Shown piece by piece: positions 1 to 8,600 of a DNA stretch of 64,000 nucleotides; position 1 is the stretch's first letter, and each line of letters starts with the position of its first letter. The notes beneath the pieces were generated by a model. That model did not search any database, had not been told where the DNA came from, and saw only the letters and a list, made by a program, of their open reading frames with translations. The stretch lies in assembly GCA_028278625.1 (NCBI GenBank), contig JANQDY010000258.1, positions 1 to 64,000 on the forward strand. Direction: 5' to 3'. A program made the translations under genes and the position numbers. The DNA is from Thermodesulfobacteriota bacterium. GTDB taxonomy: Bacteria > Desulfobacterota > DSM-4660 > Desulfatiglandales > Desulfatiglandaceae.

Positions 1-41
1 TTACGCTCCTCTTCGGTCAGTGTCACAATGAATTTCTTCAC
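1..41 (-). CDS. Probable IS630-family transposase, N-terminal fragment cut by the window edge
   Basis: Only 13 codons are visible, starting at a GTG and reading MKKFIVTLTEEER. A strong GGGGAGGA ribosome site lies 6 nt upstream. This N-terminus resembles IS630-type transposases, which commonly open with a basic MKK followed by a hydrophobic strand and LTxEER. The rest of the gene lies outside the window, so no DDE residues or terminal repeats can be checked. It could instead be another short DNA-binding protein. The call is from memory of the family and is tentative. Confidence 0.4.
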   Translation of the reverse strand, partial: MKKFIVTLTEEER

Positions 42-119
42 AATCGATCCTCCCCAAAAAGAGTCGTTTATAAAAGGAGGATATCATATTTTATACGACA
101 TAACAAGCGTGACATGACA

Positions 120-320
120 CTAGACAGCAGTCACATTGGCCGCGGAAGGACCTTTCGGTCCCTGCTCGATGTCAAAGGTTACGTGCTCGCCTTCATGCAG
201 AGATTTAAAACCGGTCGAATTGATTGCACTATGATGCACAAAAACATCCGGTCCATTTTCCTGCTCGATAAATCCAAAACCTTTTTGGTCACTAAACCAT
301 TTAACGGTTCCATTTGCCAT
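120..320 (-). CDS. cspA: Cold-shock protein, CspA family
   Basis: Single cold-shock domain protein of 66 residues, the usual family length. Both RNA-binding motifs are present: RNP1 KGFGFIE (about residues 13-19) and RNP2 VFVHH (about 26-30). It is expected to act in the cytoplasm as an RNA chaperone that melts secondary structure. The ATG at 320 was chosen because GAGGAGG sits 6-9 nt upstream and the protein then begins MANGTVKWF; a longer in-frame start at 359 adds 13 residues that do not look family-like. The leader on the minus strand is about 150 nt of AT-rich sequence. A weak promoter candidate in it is TTGCTT-17-TAGGGT near 435-475. The neighbouring gene is an RNA helicase on the same strand, a common cold-shock pairing. 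Confidence 0.93.
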   Translation of the reverse strand: MANGTVKWFSDQKGFGFIEQENGPDVFVHHSAINSTGFKSLHEGEHVTFDIEQGPKGPSAANVTAV

Positions 321-515
321 GATATCATCCTCCTCTCGAAAAATTTCAATTCTGCTCACTGAAGGATGATAATCTTATTAAAAGGGATAATCCTTACAGA
401 AAGGTTCCTGCTCAAGAATTTAAGGCGGGAATTAATTGATTTTTTTACCCTAGTCACTGCTGCGCACAAAAGCAAGCCAAATGATATCTTTTCGAAATTA
501 AAATGAGACAGCCTG

Positions 516-1805
516 CTAGGCGGTTCGCATGTTCTCCCTGGACCCGCAAGACTGTCCCGACTTGGAAAACCACGAAAGAGCGCCCTTTTGGGCCCGGCCT
601 TTTATCCCTTTGGCGGATCCCTTTTTCTTGGGCTGGCGTCCTCGAACAGTTCGAGTGCCTTTATTGGGCGTTGCTGTCGGCACCGCCGCTCCATAATCGA
701 AATCCGCCACGGTTCGCTGCTCAATGGATGCATTTAGGATCCGGTTGATGGCCCGCACCATACCCTTGTCTTCCCCGGTCATGAACGTGAATGCTTCACC
801 GCTACGGGTGGCCCGGCCGGTTCGTCCAATGCGGTGGATGTATGCCTCGGGCGTGGAAGGGATATCATAGTTGATCACATGGGAAACCCGGGTCACATCA
901 ATGCCTCTGGCGGCGATATCCGTGGCCACCAGTATTTGGAAGGTCCCGTCGCGAAATCCTTCCAAGGCGGCTTGCCTACGTCCTTGGGAGAGATTCCCCT
1001 GAAGGGAGGCACATGGATATCCGGCCGAAACCAGCTTTTTCCCCAGGCTTTTGGCCCGGTATTTGGTCCGGGTGAAGACCAGCACCGATTTGACCACGGT
1101 ATCACCCAAAAGCTTTAAGAGCAGCGCCGTTTTCAAATGATGGGGTACCGGATAGAGCGCATGGCGCACTGTTTCCGCCGGGGCAACGGCCCCAATCTGG
1201 ACCATACTGGGATTTATCAGGATATCGCCCGCCAGTCGACGGATTTCAGGCGGCATGGTGGCGGAAAAAAGGAGGGTCTGCCGTTTTTTGGGAAGACGCG
1301 ATAGAATGCGCCGGATATCGGGCAGAAACCCCATGTCGAACATCTGGTCCGCCTCATCAACGACCAGCATTTCCAACCGAGAAAAATCGACGGTGTCGCG
1401 GTTCATATGATCCAGCAGACGGCCCGGGCAGGCCACCACAATATGGGCATGCTTCAGATTTTCGATCTGCGGGTGAATTCCCACGCCGCCGTAAACCGTT
1501 ACGCTTTTGAGATGGGTTTCGCGACCCAGCATTTCAATGGCCTGATGGATCTGCTCTGCCAGTTCACGGGTGGGCGCCATGATCAAAGCACGAGCGCCCT
1601 TCGACTTTTTCGCCAAGAGCCGATTGAGTATGGGCAGCACAAAGGCAGCCGTTTTGCCGGTGCCGGTTTGGGCCACGCCCATCATATCGTGATTGTCGAG
1701 GACCTCGGGAATTGCACGGGCCTGAATGGGAGTGGGCTCAACATATCCCGCTGCCTCGATTCCTGCCGCAACGCGGGGAGAAAAATTAAACGTCTTGAAA
1801 TTCAA
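516..1805 (-). CDS. rhlE: DEAD-box ATP-dependent RNA helicase, RhlE type
   Basis: A 429-residue two-RecA-domain helicase that unwinds RNA duplexes, probably in ribosome assembly or mRNA turnover. Visible motifs in order: Q motif around TPIQ (25-28), Walker A AQTGTGKT (45-52), Ia PTREL (78-82), DEAD box (150-153), SAT (181-183) and motif VI HRIGRTGR (324-331). The C-terminal tail from about 375 is rich in Lys, Arg and Gly and could bind RNA. The start is TTG at 1805, supported by GAGGTG 8 nt upstream and by the usual N-terminus close to the Q motif. The upstream leader holds an intrinsic terminator on the same strand, so expression may be controlled by attenuation. Assignment to RhlE rather than DeaD or SrmB rests on the short tail and is less certain than the helicase call. 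Confidence 0.93.
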   Translation of the reverse strand: MNFKTFNFSPRVAAGIEAAGYVEPTPIQARAIPEVLDNHDMMGVAQTGTGKTAAFVLPILNRLLAKKSKGARALIMAPTRELAEQIHQAIEMLGRETHLKSVTVYGGVGIHPQIENLKHAHIVVACPGRLLDHMNRDTVDFSRLEMLVVDEADQMFDMGFLPDIRRILSRLPKKRQTLLFSATMPPEIRRLAGDILINPSMVQIGAVAPAETVRHALYPVPHHLKTALLLKLLGDTVVKSVLVFTRTKYRAKSLGKKLVSAGYPCASLQGNLSQGRRQAALEGFRDGTFQILVATDIAARGIDVTRVSHVINYDIPSTPEAYIHRIGRTGRATRSGEAFTFMTGEDKGMVRAINRILNASIEQRTVADFDYGAAVPTATPNKGTRTVRGRQPKKKGSAKGIKGRAQKGALSWFSKSGQSCGSRENMRTA

Positions 1806-1835
1806 AAAAACACCTCTTTCTATCTATGTTCCAAT

Positions 1836-1864
1836 AAAAAAAGCCCCTGAACCATTCCGGGGCT
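1836..1864 (-). terminator. Intrinsic terminator in the rhlE leader (candidate attenuator)
   Basis: On the minus strand AGCCCC pairs with GGGGCT (6 bp), continued by GAA/TTC after one mismatch, with a 3-nt loop. Six T follow directly. It lies about 30 nt upstream of the rhlE start codon and on the same strand. No gene lies upstream on that strand that it could serve, because the next gene runs the other way. It is therefore best read as a leader attenuator. The structure is seen; the regulatory role is inference. Confidence 0.65.
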
Positions 1865-1909
1865 TACGTGATTTTTAGTTACAACCAGGAACATCATTTA
1901 GTGATAGTA

Positions 1910-1938
1910 AACTTACACATTATGAGTAGCAAAGTCAA
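1910..1938 (-). promoter_or_regulatory. Weak promoter candidate for rhlE
   Basis: On the minus strand TTGACT is followed after 17 nt by TAAGTT, a good -35 but a poor -10. It lies upstream of the leader terminator, so a transcript from it would cross the hairpin before reaching rhlE. The surrounding 1866-2080 stretch is AT-rich and otherwise shows no gene. Confidence 0.3.
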
Positions 1939-2080
1939 TTCATTTCTAAAAATAAAATTAAGTATTTTAGTTTTACATTTGTTTTACAAACTTTCCATTT
2001 AATTTGGAGTATTCTGAATTATACTAAATTAAATTTTTAAATAGATTTTGGCCAAAGAGTCAAAAAAGATTGGAGATTAA

Positions 2081-3754
2081 ATGAAATTATTGCTGACTTC
2101 GGTATTCGGCCCCTATGGAGTAGATGACGCATATGGCAGAAAAGAAAACAAAATGGAGCTTTTTCATAATCAGGTGACCCGCGAGCAGGGAATTTTTTCC
2201 TACCGATTCAATCACGGAAGCCAGGGGCTCTATTTTCTAGCGGAAAACATCGACATGCCCACAGCGGTGCTTGATTTCCCAACGCTCAAACGATTTAAGA
2301 AGGAGCTGAAAAAGGGATATGATTACATCGGCATCAGCTTTATCATTCCCAATTTCAAGAAGGCAAAAGAGATGGTCCGCCTCATTCGTGAACTATCGCC
2401 CAAAAGCAAGATCATTCTGGGCGGACACGGCGTGAACATCCCCGACATCGAATTGCTCATGGATTATGATTACCGATGCAAAGGGGAAGGCGTCTATTTC
2501 CTGAGGGAGCTTTTCGGGGAAAAGATAGACACCCCCATTCGGCATCCACTTGAATACAGTTCCTTCAACCGACAGGTCATGGGGGCCCCCTGGCCATCGG
2601 ATTCCGGGATCCTCATTACGGGCGTGGGGTGCGCCAACAAATGCCGATTTTGTGCCACATCGCACTTCTTTGGGAAATATATCCCTTATCTGAAAACCGG
2701 CCAGGACATCTTCGACGTGTGCTGCCGTTACGAAGATGAGGTGGGCATCACGGATTTTGGTGTGTTGGACGAAAACTTTCTTAAAATGAAGGACCGTGCA
2801 CTGGAACTACTGGAACTGATGGAAACCCACGATCGCCACTTCAATTTCGCCATCTTCAGCTCCGCGGAGACCCTCAAAGAGATCGGTGACCTGGATATTC
2901 TCGTGCGCATGGGGATAACTTTTGTGTGGGTGGGCGTTGAATCGAAACGGGAGATCTATCTGAAAAACAAAAATACGGATTTTTCGATTCTTTTTAAGGA
3001 ATTAAAAAAACGGGGCATCAGTGTTCTCGCGTCATTGATTTTATTCAGCGAAAAACATGATAAAAAGACCATTTGGGAGGATGTGGACTTTGTCACGTCA
3101 CTAGGCCCTGATTATGTGCAATTCTCGCCGCTGGGCCCCATCCCGGGAACAAAGCTCTACGATGATTATGAAAAACAGGAAAAATTGGTCAAAGATGTCC
3201 CTTATGAATCCCAGCACGGTCAGGGGAAAATATGGTTTCATCATAATCATTTTTCAAGAGATGAGTCGGAAAAATTCCTGCGCCTTGCTTTTGATACGGA
3301 CTATATCCGAAACGGCGCTTCCATGCTGCGGGCCATAGAAACAACTTTGGCCGGTTATCAATATTGCAGCAGCCATTCCGACACGAGGGTGCAAAGCCGT
3401 CTACCGCATTTCCAAAAAAGACTCAAAATGACGCGATATTTTCTCGCGGCCTCCACCCTTTTCGTGCAAAACCAGCGAAGCAAAACCTTGCTGCGGGAAA
3501 TCAAGAGAGCCTATCGTCTAGAATTCGGTAGGATGAATTTAAAGACTTTGATGCCATCTCTGGCGGTTCTTTTCTTCAGCACGAAAGAATATCTGCGGTG
3601 TCGCATCATCAGTGATGTGAGAATACCCAAAACATCCTATCACCGGCAGTATAAAGTTTCCACGCAGGAGGACCGATCGGCCACATCTCTTTTTGCCAAT
3701 GAGGTAATCCCAAAGATCCGCTATCGACTGGCCGAACAACCCGAGCGCTCATGA
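2081..3754 (+). CDS. Radical SAM protein with N-terminal B12-binding-like domain
   Basis: A 557-residue enzyme of the B12-dependent radical SAM type. Residues about 60-150 look like a cobalamin-binding Rossmann-like domain: the stretch YDYIGISFIIPNF is followed by a strand ending in GGHGV. The radical SAM cluster motif CxxxCxxC is at Cys184, Cys188 and Cys191. The TIM-barrel core continues to about 400. The C-terminal 130 residues are basic and unassigned. The canonical DxHxxG of B12 domains is not evident, so B12 may not be bound base-off by histidine, or at all. The start has GGAG 5-7 nt upstream. The gene stands alone between divergent rhlE and a two-component system, so its substrate cannot be inferred from context. 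Confidence 0.85.
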   Translation: MKLLLTSVFGPYGVDDAYGRKENKMELFHNQVTREQGIFSYRFNHGSQGLYFLAENIDMPTAVLDFPTLKRFKKELKKGYDYIGISFIIPNFKKAKEMVRLIRELSPKSKIILGGHGVNIPDIELLMDYDYRCKGEGVYFLRELFGEKIDTPIRHPLEYSSFNRQVMGAPWPSDSGILITGVGCANKCRFCATSHFFGKYIPYLKTGQDIFDVCCRYEDEVGITDFGVLDENFLKMKDRALELLELMETHDRHFNFAIFSSAETLKEIGDLDILVRMGITFVWVGVESKREIYLKNKNTDFSILFKELKKRGISVLASLILFSEKHDKKTIWEDVDFVTSLGPDYVQFSPLGPIPGTKLYDDYEKQEKLVKDVPYESQHGQGKIWFHHNHFSRDESEKFLRLAFDTDYIRNGASMLRAIETTLAGYQYCSSHSDTRVQSRLPHFQKRLKMTRYFLAASTLFVQNQRSKTLLREIKRAYRLEFGRMNLKTLMPSLAVLFFSTKEYLRCRIISDVRIPKTSYHRQYKVSTQEDRSATSLFANEVIPKIRYRLAEQPERS

Positions 3755-3914
3755 TGGATCACCGCATATGGCCATCGCGCGCAACGCCCGGGTATTCCGC
3801 GAATTTAACGGTTGAATTCATCCCCCCATGGGAATAGACTCATGAACAAAAGGGAGAAATCCCCCATTGGTCGATGCAGCGCCGCAATAGCGGATCATCA
3901 TGGGGTTATGAACC

Positions 3915-4907
3915 ATGCGCCAATCAAAGTGGTTTCTTCATCCGATCCTTATTTTCGTCTCGTCAGTTGTGGCCGTGGCCCTGTCCCTCACACTGTATAT
4001 CTACTGGTATGTGCAGGTGAGAACAGGGCTTACAAACCTCACGGAGAAGGCCCATCTGGATTCGGATCAGGTCCTCACCGCTCAAACATGGATGGTGATT
4101 CTGGTTCTTTCCTTTCTCGTGGGAATCATTCTCATGGGCATCTTCATCATCTTCGTTTACAACCAGAAGACATTCCGGCTTTACCGCCTTCAGCGCAATT
4201 TTATCGACAATTTCACACACGAACTGAAGACCCCCGTCACCTCCCTGAAACTGTATCTGGAAACATTCAGGGCCTATATGCTTCCCCGTGAGGACCAGCT
4301 CAAATATATCGGTTACATGGTTCAGGATGTGGATCGCCTGACGCACAACATCAACCGCATTCTGGACCTGGCAAGAATCGAAAGCAAGACCTATGGTGGT
4401 AAATTCGTAGAGAAAGACCTGGTGGAAACCATTGAACACTTTTCAGAGAAAAACCGCCACCTCTTTGGCGGGTGTGAAGTAAATATTGGCAACCCCTTGG
4501 GCGGCCCCTTTTTCTACCCAATCAATCTCACTTTGTTCGAAATCCTGTTGATGAATCTCTTCACCAACGCCTTCAAATACAACGAAAGCGAGGTTCCCCA
4601 TCTGGAGATAACCTTTCAGGCCAAAGGGAGGAGACTGCTCATTCATTTCGAAGACAACGGCATCGGACTTGCGAAGACCGAATTTCGAAAGGTCTTCAAA
4701 AAATTCTACCAGATCGGACGCGCGGAAAACATGACGGCCAAAGGGACCGGACTCGGATTGTATCTGGTGGAAAGTATCGCCCGGTTTCATAAGGGGAAAG
4801 TGACGGCTCAATCCAAGGGGAGTGAAAAAGGCGCCGTTTTTTCCCTGGTTCTGCCCCTGAAATCCTTTAATACCCGAAAGAATGAGGAGAGCCATGTACA
4901 CCCCTAA
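3915..4907 (+). CDS. Membrane sensor histidine kinase
   Basis: A 330-residue kinase with two membrane segments (about 7-29 and 56-78) flanking a short periplasmic loop of roughly 27 residues. The H box is FTHELKTPVTSL, with the phosphorylated His near residue 104. The N box NLFTNAFKYNE, G1 box DNGIG and G2 box GTGLGLYL follow in order. No HAMP or PAS domain is visible, so signal input must come through the short loop, the membrane or a partner protein. It overlaps the response regulator by 14 nt. That regulator overlaps the giant activase, so the three are expected to be co-transcribed and translationally coupled. A longer upstream frame in another register is a shadow. Confidence 0.93.
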   Translation: MRQSKWFLHPILIFVSSVVAVALSLTLYIYWYVQVRTGLTNLTEKAHLDSDQVLTAQTWMVILVLSFLVGIILMGIFIIFVYNQKTFRLYRLQRNFIDNFTHELKTPVTSLKLYLETFRAYMLPREDQLKYIGYMVQDVDRLTHNINRILDLARIESKTYGGKFVEKDLVETIEHFSEKNRHLFGGCEVNIGNPLGGPFFYPINLTLFEILLMNLFTNAFKYNESEVPHLEITFQAKGRRLLIHFEDNGIGLAKTEFRKVFKKFYQIGRAENMTAKGTGLGLYLVESIARFHKGKVTAQSKGSEKGAVFSLVLPLKSFNTRKNEESHVHP

Positions 4908-5634
4908 GCCCCAAATTCTCGTGGTCGAGGACGAGGCACACCTTGCGGAAGGATTGAAGCTGAACCTGACCCTTAAGGGGTATGACGTGAGAATCGCCGA
5001 GGACGGCGCGTCGGCCCTGCAGGCCTGGGAACAGTGGCAGCCCGACCTGATCGTGCTGGACATCATGCTGCCTGAAATCGACGGCCTGTCGGTGCTTCGA
5101 AAGATCCGTCTCGAGGATGAACGTATCCCTATTCTGATCCTGTCCGCCAGAGGTGATCCCGACGACAGGGTCAAAGGGTTCATCTACGGTGTGGACGATT
5201 ATCTGGCCAAACCCTTTAACCTGGATGAATTTTTGCTTCGGATAGAGAGGCTTCTGACCCGAGGAAGTTGGTCGCAAGAAAAAGATTCAAACCAAAACAG
5301 CCTTTCCTCCCTACCCAGGATCTACCGATTCGGAGACAATCGAATCGATTTTCAGACCTTGAAAGCCCATGGCCCTTCCGGTGAAATCAAACTGACCGAA
5401 CAGGAGGCCAGGCTCCTGAGGCTTTTCATCGCCAACCGCGGAAGGCCCCTTTCCAGGAGAAGGCTCTTGGAAATCGGGTGGGGATACGCCAGAGGGACCA
5501 CCACACGGACCGTGGACAATTTCATGGTCAGATTCAGGAAGTATTTTGAGCGCAACCCCAAAAAGCCGGTCTATTTTAAGAGTCTTCGCTCCGTGGGCTA
5601 CATCTTCGATCATGAACAGGAGCACAATGAATGA
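4894..5634 (+). CDS. Response regulator, OmpR/PhoB family
   Basis: A receiver domain (about residues 5-118) has the acidic pair in VVEDE, the phospho-acceptor Asp in VLDIMLPEIDG and the conserved Lys in AKPF. A C-terminal winged-helix DNA-binding domain (about 145-245) includes RTVDNFMVRFRKYFE and SVGYIF. It should be phosphorylated by the overlapping histidine kinase. The ATG at 4894 was preferred over an in-frame ATG 12 nt earlier because GAGGAG is then correctly spaced. The gene ends inside the start region of the acyl-CoA dehydratase activase-like gene, a strong hint that the regulator and that enzyme belong to one unit. Confidence 0.94.
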   Translation: MYTPKPQILVVEDEAHLAEGLKLNLTLKGYDVRIAEDGASALQAWEQWQPDLIVLDIMLPEIDGLSVLRKIRLEDERIPILILSARGDPDDRVKGFIYGVDDYLAKPFNLDEFLLRIERLLTRGSWSQEKDSNQNSLSSLPRIYRFGDNRIDFQTLKAHGPSGEIKLTEQEARLLRLFIANRGRPLSRRRLLEIGWGYARGTTTRTVDNFMVRFRKYFERNPKKPVYFKSLRSVGYIFDHEQEHNE

Positions 5635-8600
5635 TCATCGCACCATTCTCGGCATCGATATGGGCTCCGCCGCCATCTCGGCCGCCCAAATCAATTTCGA
5701 AAAAAAAGTTCTGAAGACCGCCTATCAATTTCATCACGGCAACAGGGAAGATGCCTTCACAGAAATGATGAAGGAATTCGATGCCAAGGGGATTTGGGGG
5801 ATTGCCGTCACATCATCAACCCCGCCGATCGCAAAAGCCGACCGACATTATGACAACCGGGTCGCAATCATCGAAGCGGTCCGGCACTTTCATGAAAAAA
5901 TCGGTGCGATCCTGGTTGTGGGCGGTGAAGCATTCGGCCTGCTTGGCTTTGATGAGACAGGCCGTTATCGCAGCTTCAAGACCAACTCCGCCTGTGCGGC
6001 GGGGACCGGCAGTTTTCTGGACCAACAAGCGAAACGGCTGAATCTCGAAAACGCTCAGGCCCTAAGCGAAGAGGCATTAAACAACCGTGGAGACATTCCG
6101 AAAATCGCATCCCGGTGCGCGGTTTTCGCCAAAACCGACCTGGTCCACGCCCAGCAGGAAGGCTACAGTCTGGAACAAATCTGTGACGGATTGTGTTACG
6201 GGCTGGCAAAGAATATCGTGGACCGGCTTTCCGTGGACCGTGAACCCTTAAACCCCGTCATTTTCACGGGCGGGGTATCCCGAAACAGGGCAGTGGTAGG
6301 TCACATCCGGACCATTGCAAAAAAGGAGATCATCGTCGACGAAACGGGCGTTTACGGGGCCATCGGGGCGGCCTTTCTCATGGCGGATGCAGGGTCGAAC
6401 AAGACCGTAAACCCCTTTCGGTCCGTGGAGGACATGCTTCGCCGAAGTACCGGACAAAAAAAATACTTTCATGCCCCCCTTCAATTGACCCTTTCCCACT
6501 ATCCCAAATTCGAAGGCGTTGAAAAATACGAATATATGAACGGCATCCGCACTCATTCTAATCCCGTTGAAGTGGACATTTACGAAACCCTGACGCCCTC
6601 GGTAAACCGTGATGTTTTTCTGGGGGTGGATATCGGAAGCACCAGCACCAAAGCCGCGCTCCTGGATAACCAGGGCCGGGTGCTGGCGGGCTTTTACACG
6701 GGCACCGCCGGAAGGCCGGTGGCAGCGTTCCAGAGGCTCTTGTCCGCCATTAACGACATGGCCATTAAGAAGAAATTCCCTATGCTGATTCGGGGCGCCG
6801 CAACCACCGGCTCGGGAAGAAAATTCGCTGGAAAGATCATCGGAGCGGACATCATTCTGGACGAAATCACTGCCCATGCCAGAGCGGCCTGTGAGATCAA
6901 TCCCAAGGTGGACACCATCATCGAAATCGGGGGACAGGACAGCAAGTTCACCACACTGAAAAAGGGCCGTGTCACCTTCTCCGCCATGAACAACGTGTGC
7001 GCCGCGGGAACCGGGAGTTTCATCGAGGAACAAGCCCGTAAGCTGGGATGTCCCCTGTCGGAGTATTCCGCCAGAACCGAAGGACGCAAATCTCCCATGG
7101 TCAGCGACAGGTGCACCGTTTTCATGGAACGGGACATGAACCACTATCTCTCTTTGGGCTTCACGGTGGATGAGGTGCTGGCCTCCGTGTTGCACGCCAT
7201 TCGGGAAAACTACCTCACCAAGGTGGCCACCATGGGCGCCATGGGCGACACCATTTTCTTTCAGGGGGCGACGGCCAAGAACATGGCCCTGGTGGCGGCC
7301 TTTGAACAGCGCCTTCAAAAACCGATCCATGTTTCCAGATATTGCCACCTGACCGGTGCACTGGGGGCGGCATTGAGTCTTCTGGATGAAGGCATGGGGA
7401 TGAACGGGGCTTCGCAAAGGACCGGGTTTCGGGGGATTTCCCTTTGTGAAAAAAGCATTCAAGTCACCAGTGAAATCTGCGAACTGTGCACCAACCACTG
7501 CAAGCTAACGGTGGCCCATATGGCGGGTGAAAAGGTCGCATACGGATTTCTGTGCGGACGGGAATATGACACCAAACTATACGTGAACAGAAATCTTTCC
7601 GGCTTTGACCTGCTGAAGACGCGCCAAAAGGTTTTCCATTTGAAACCCCATGAACCGTATGCAGAGAATGTAACCATCGGAATTCCCGCGGCCCTCCATC
7701 TGTTTGAAGATCTCCCCTTCTGGCGGAAGTTTTTCGACGCGCTCTCCATCAGGACCATCACCAGTGAAGATTATCTTGACGCCCTGAAAGCCGGAAAGCA
7801 TATGGCCGACGCCGAATTCTGCGCGCCCATGTTAGCCCTTCACGGGCATGTTCAGTATCTGATGAACCGGTCCGATGCGGTCTTTCTACCCTTCTATCTG
7901 GAGAAAAAGGCGTCTCTGCGCGGGCTGCGGCGCCAGTACTGCTATTACACACAATTTTCACCATCCCTCATATCGAAACAGCATGAAGGCCAAGCTGAAA
8001 AGGACATTCTGACACCGCTCGTTCATTATCTTCACAGTACGTTACACACCAAAATCGAACTCTACAATACCTTAAAGGCGGTCACAAAGTCGGTGAAGTT
8101 TCTAGATGTATCCAAAGCCTATGACACGGCCCGTGAATATCAGACATCCTGTCTAATGAAATTGAAGGCTTTGTACAAGGGAGAATTCGATAGCCATAAC
8201 GGTATTCATGTCGTGCTGCTGGGCCGTCCCTATACCACCCTTTCAAAGACCATGAACAAGAGTATACCGGATTTTTTCGCGTCACTGGGGATCCGGGTCT
8301 ACTACCAGGACATGCTCTACCATTCCCATGAAGGTTCATTACCCATTCGAGGACTTCTGGAGCGGATTCATTGGCGTTACGCCGCAGAGATTCTTTCGGC
8401 GGCCCAGGTGACGGCCACATGCGAAAGGGTTTATCCGGTTCTGGTCACCTCCTTTCGGTGCTCGCCGGATGCCTTTGTCACTGACTATTTCAAAGAGATC
8501 ATGGAAGCCCATCATAAGCCCTATCTCATCCTTCAGCTGGATGAGCACGAATCGAATGTGGGCTACGAAACGCGGATCGAAGCGGCCATTCGATCCTTTC

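Noticed and set aside
3812..4291. A 159-codon plus frame overlapping the histidine kinase start
   Set aside because: Out-of-frame shadow; the kinase frame holds the membrane segments and H box.
6248..7498. A 416-codon minus frame opposite the activase gene
   Set aside because: Antisense shadow of a well-supported gene; no motif or ribosome site.
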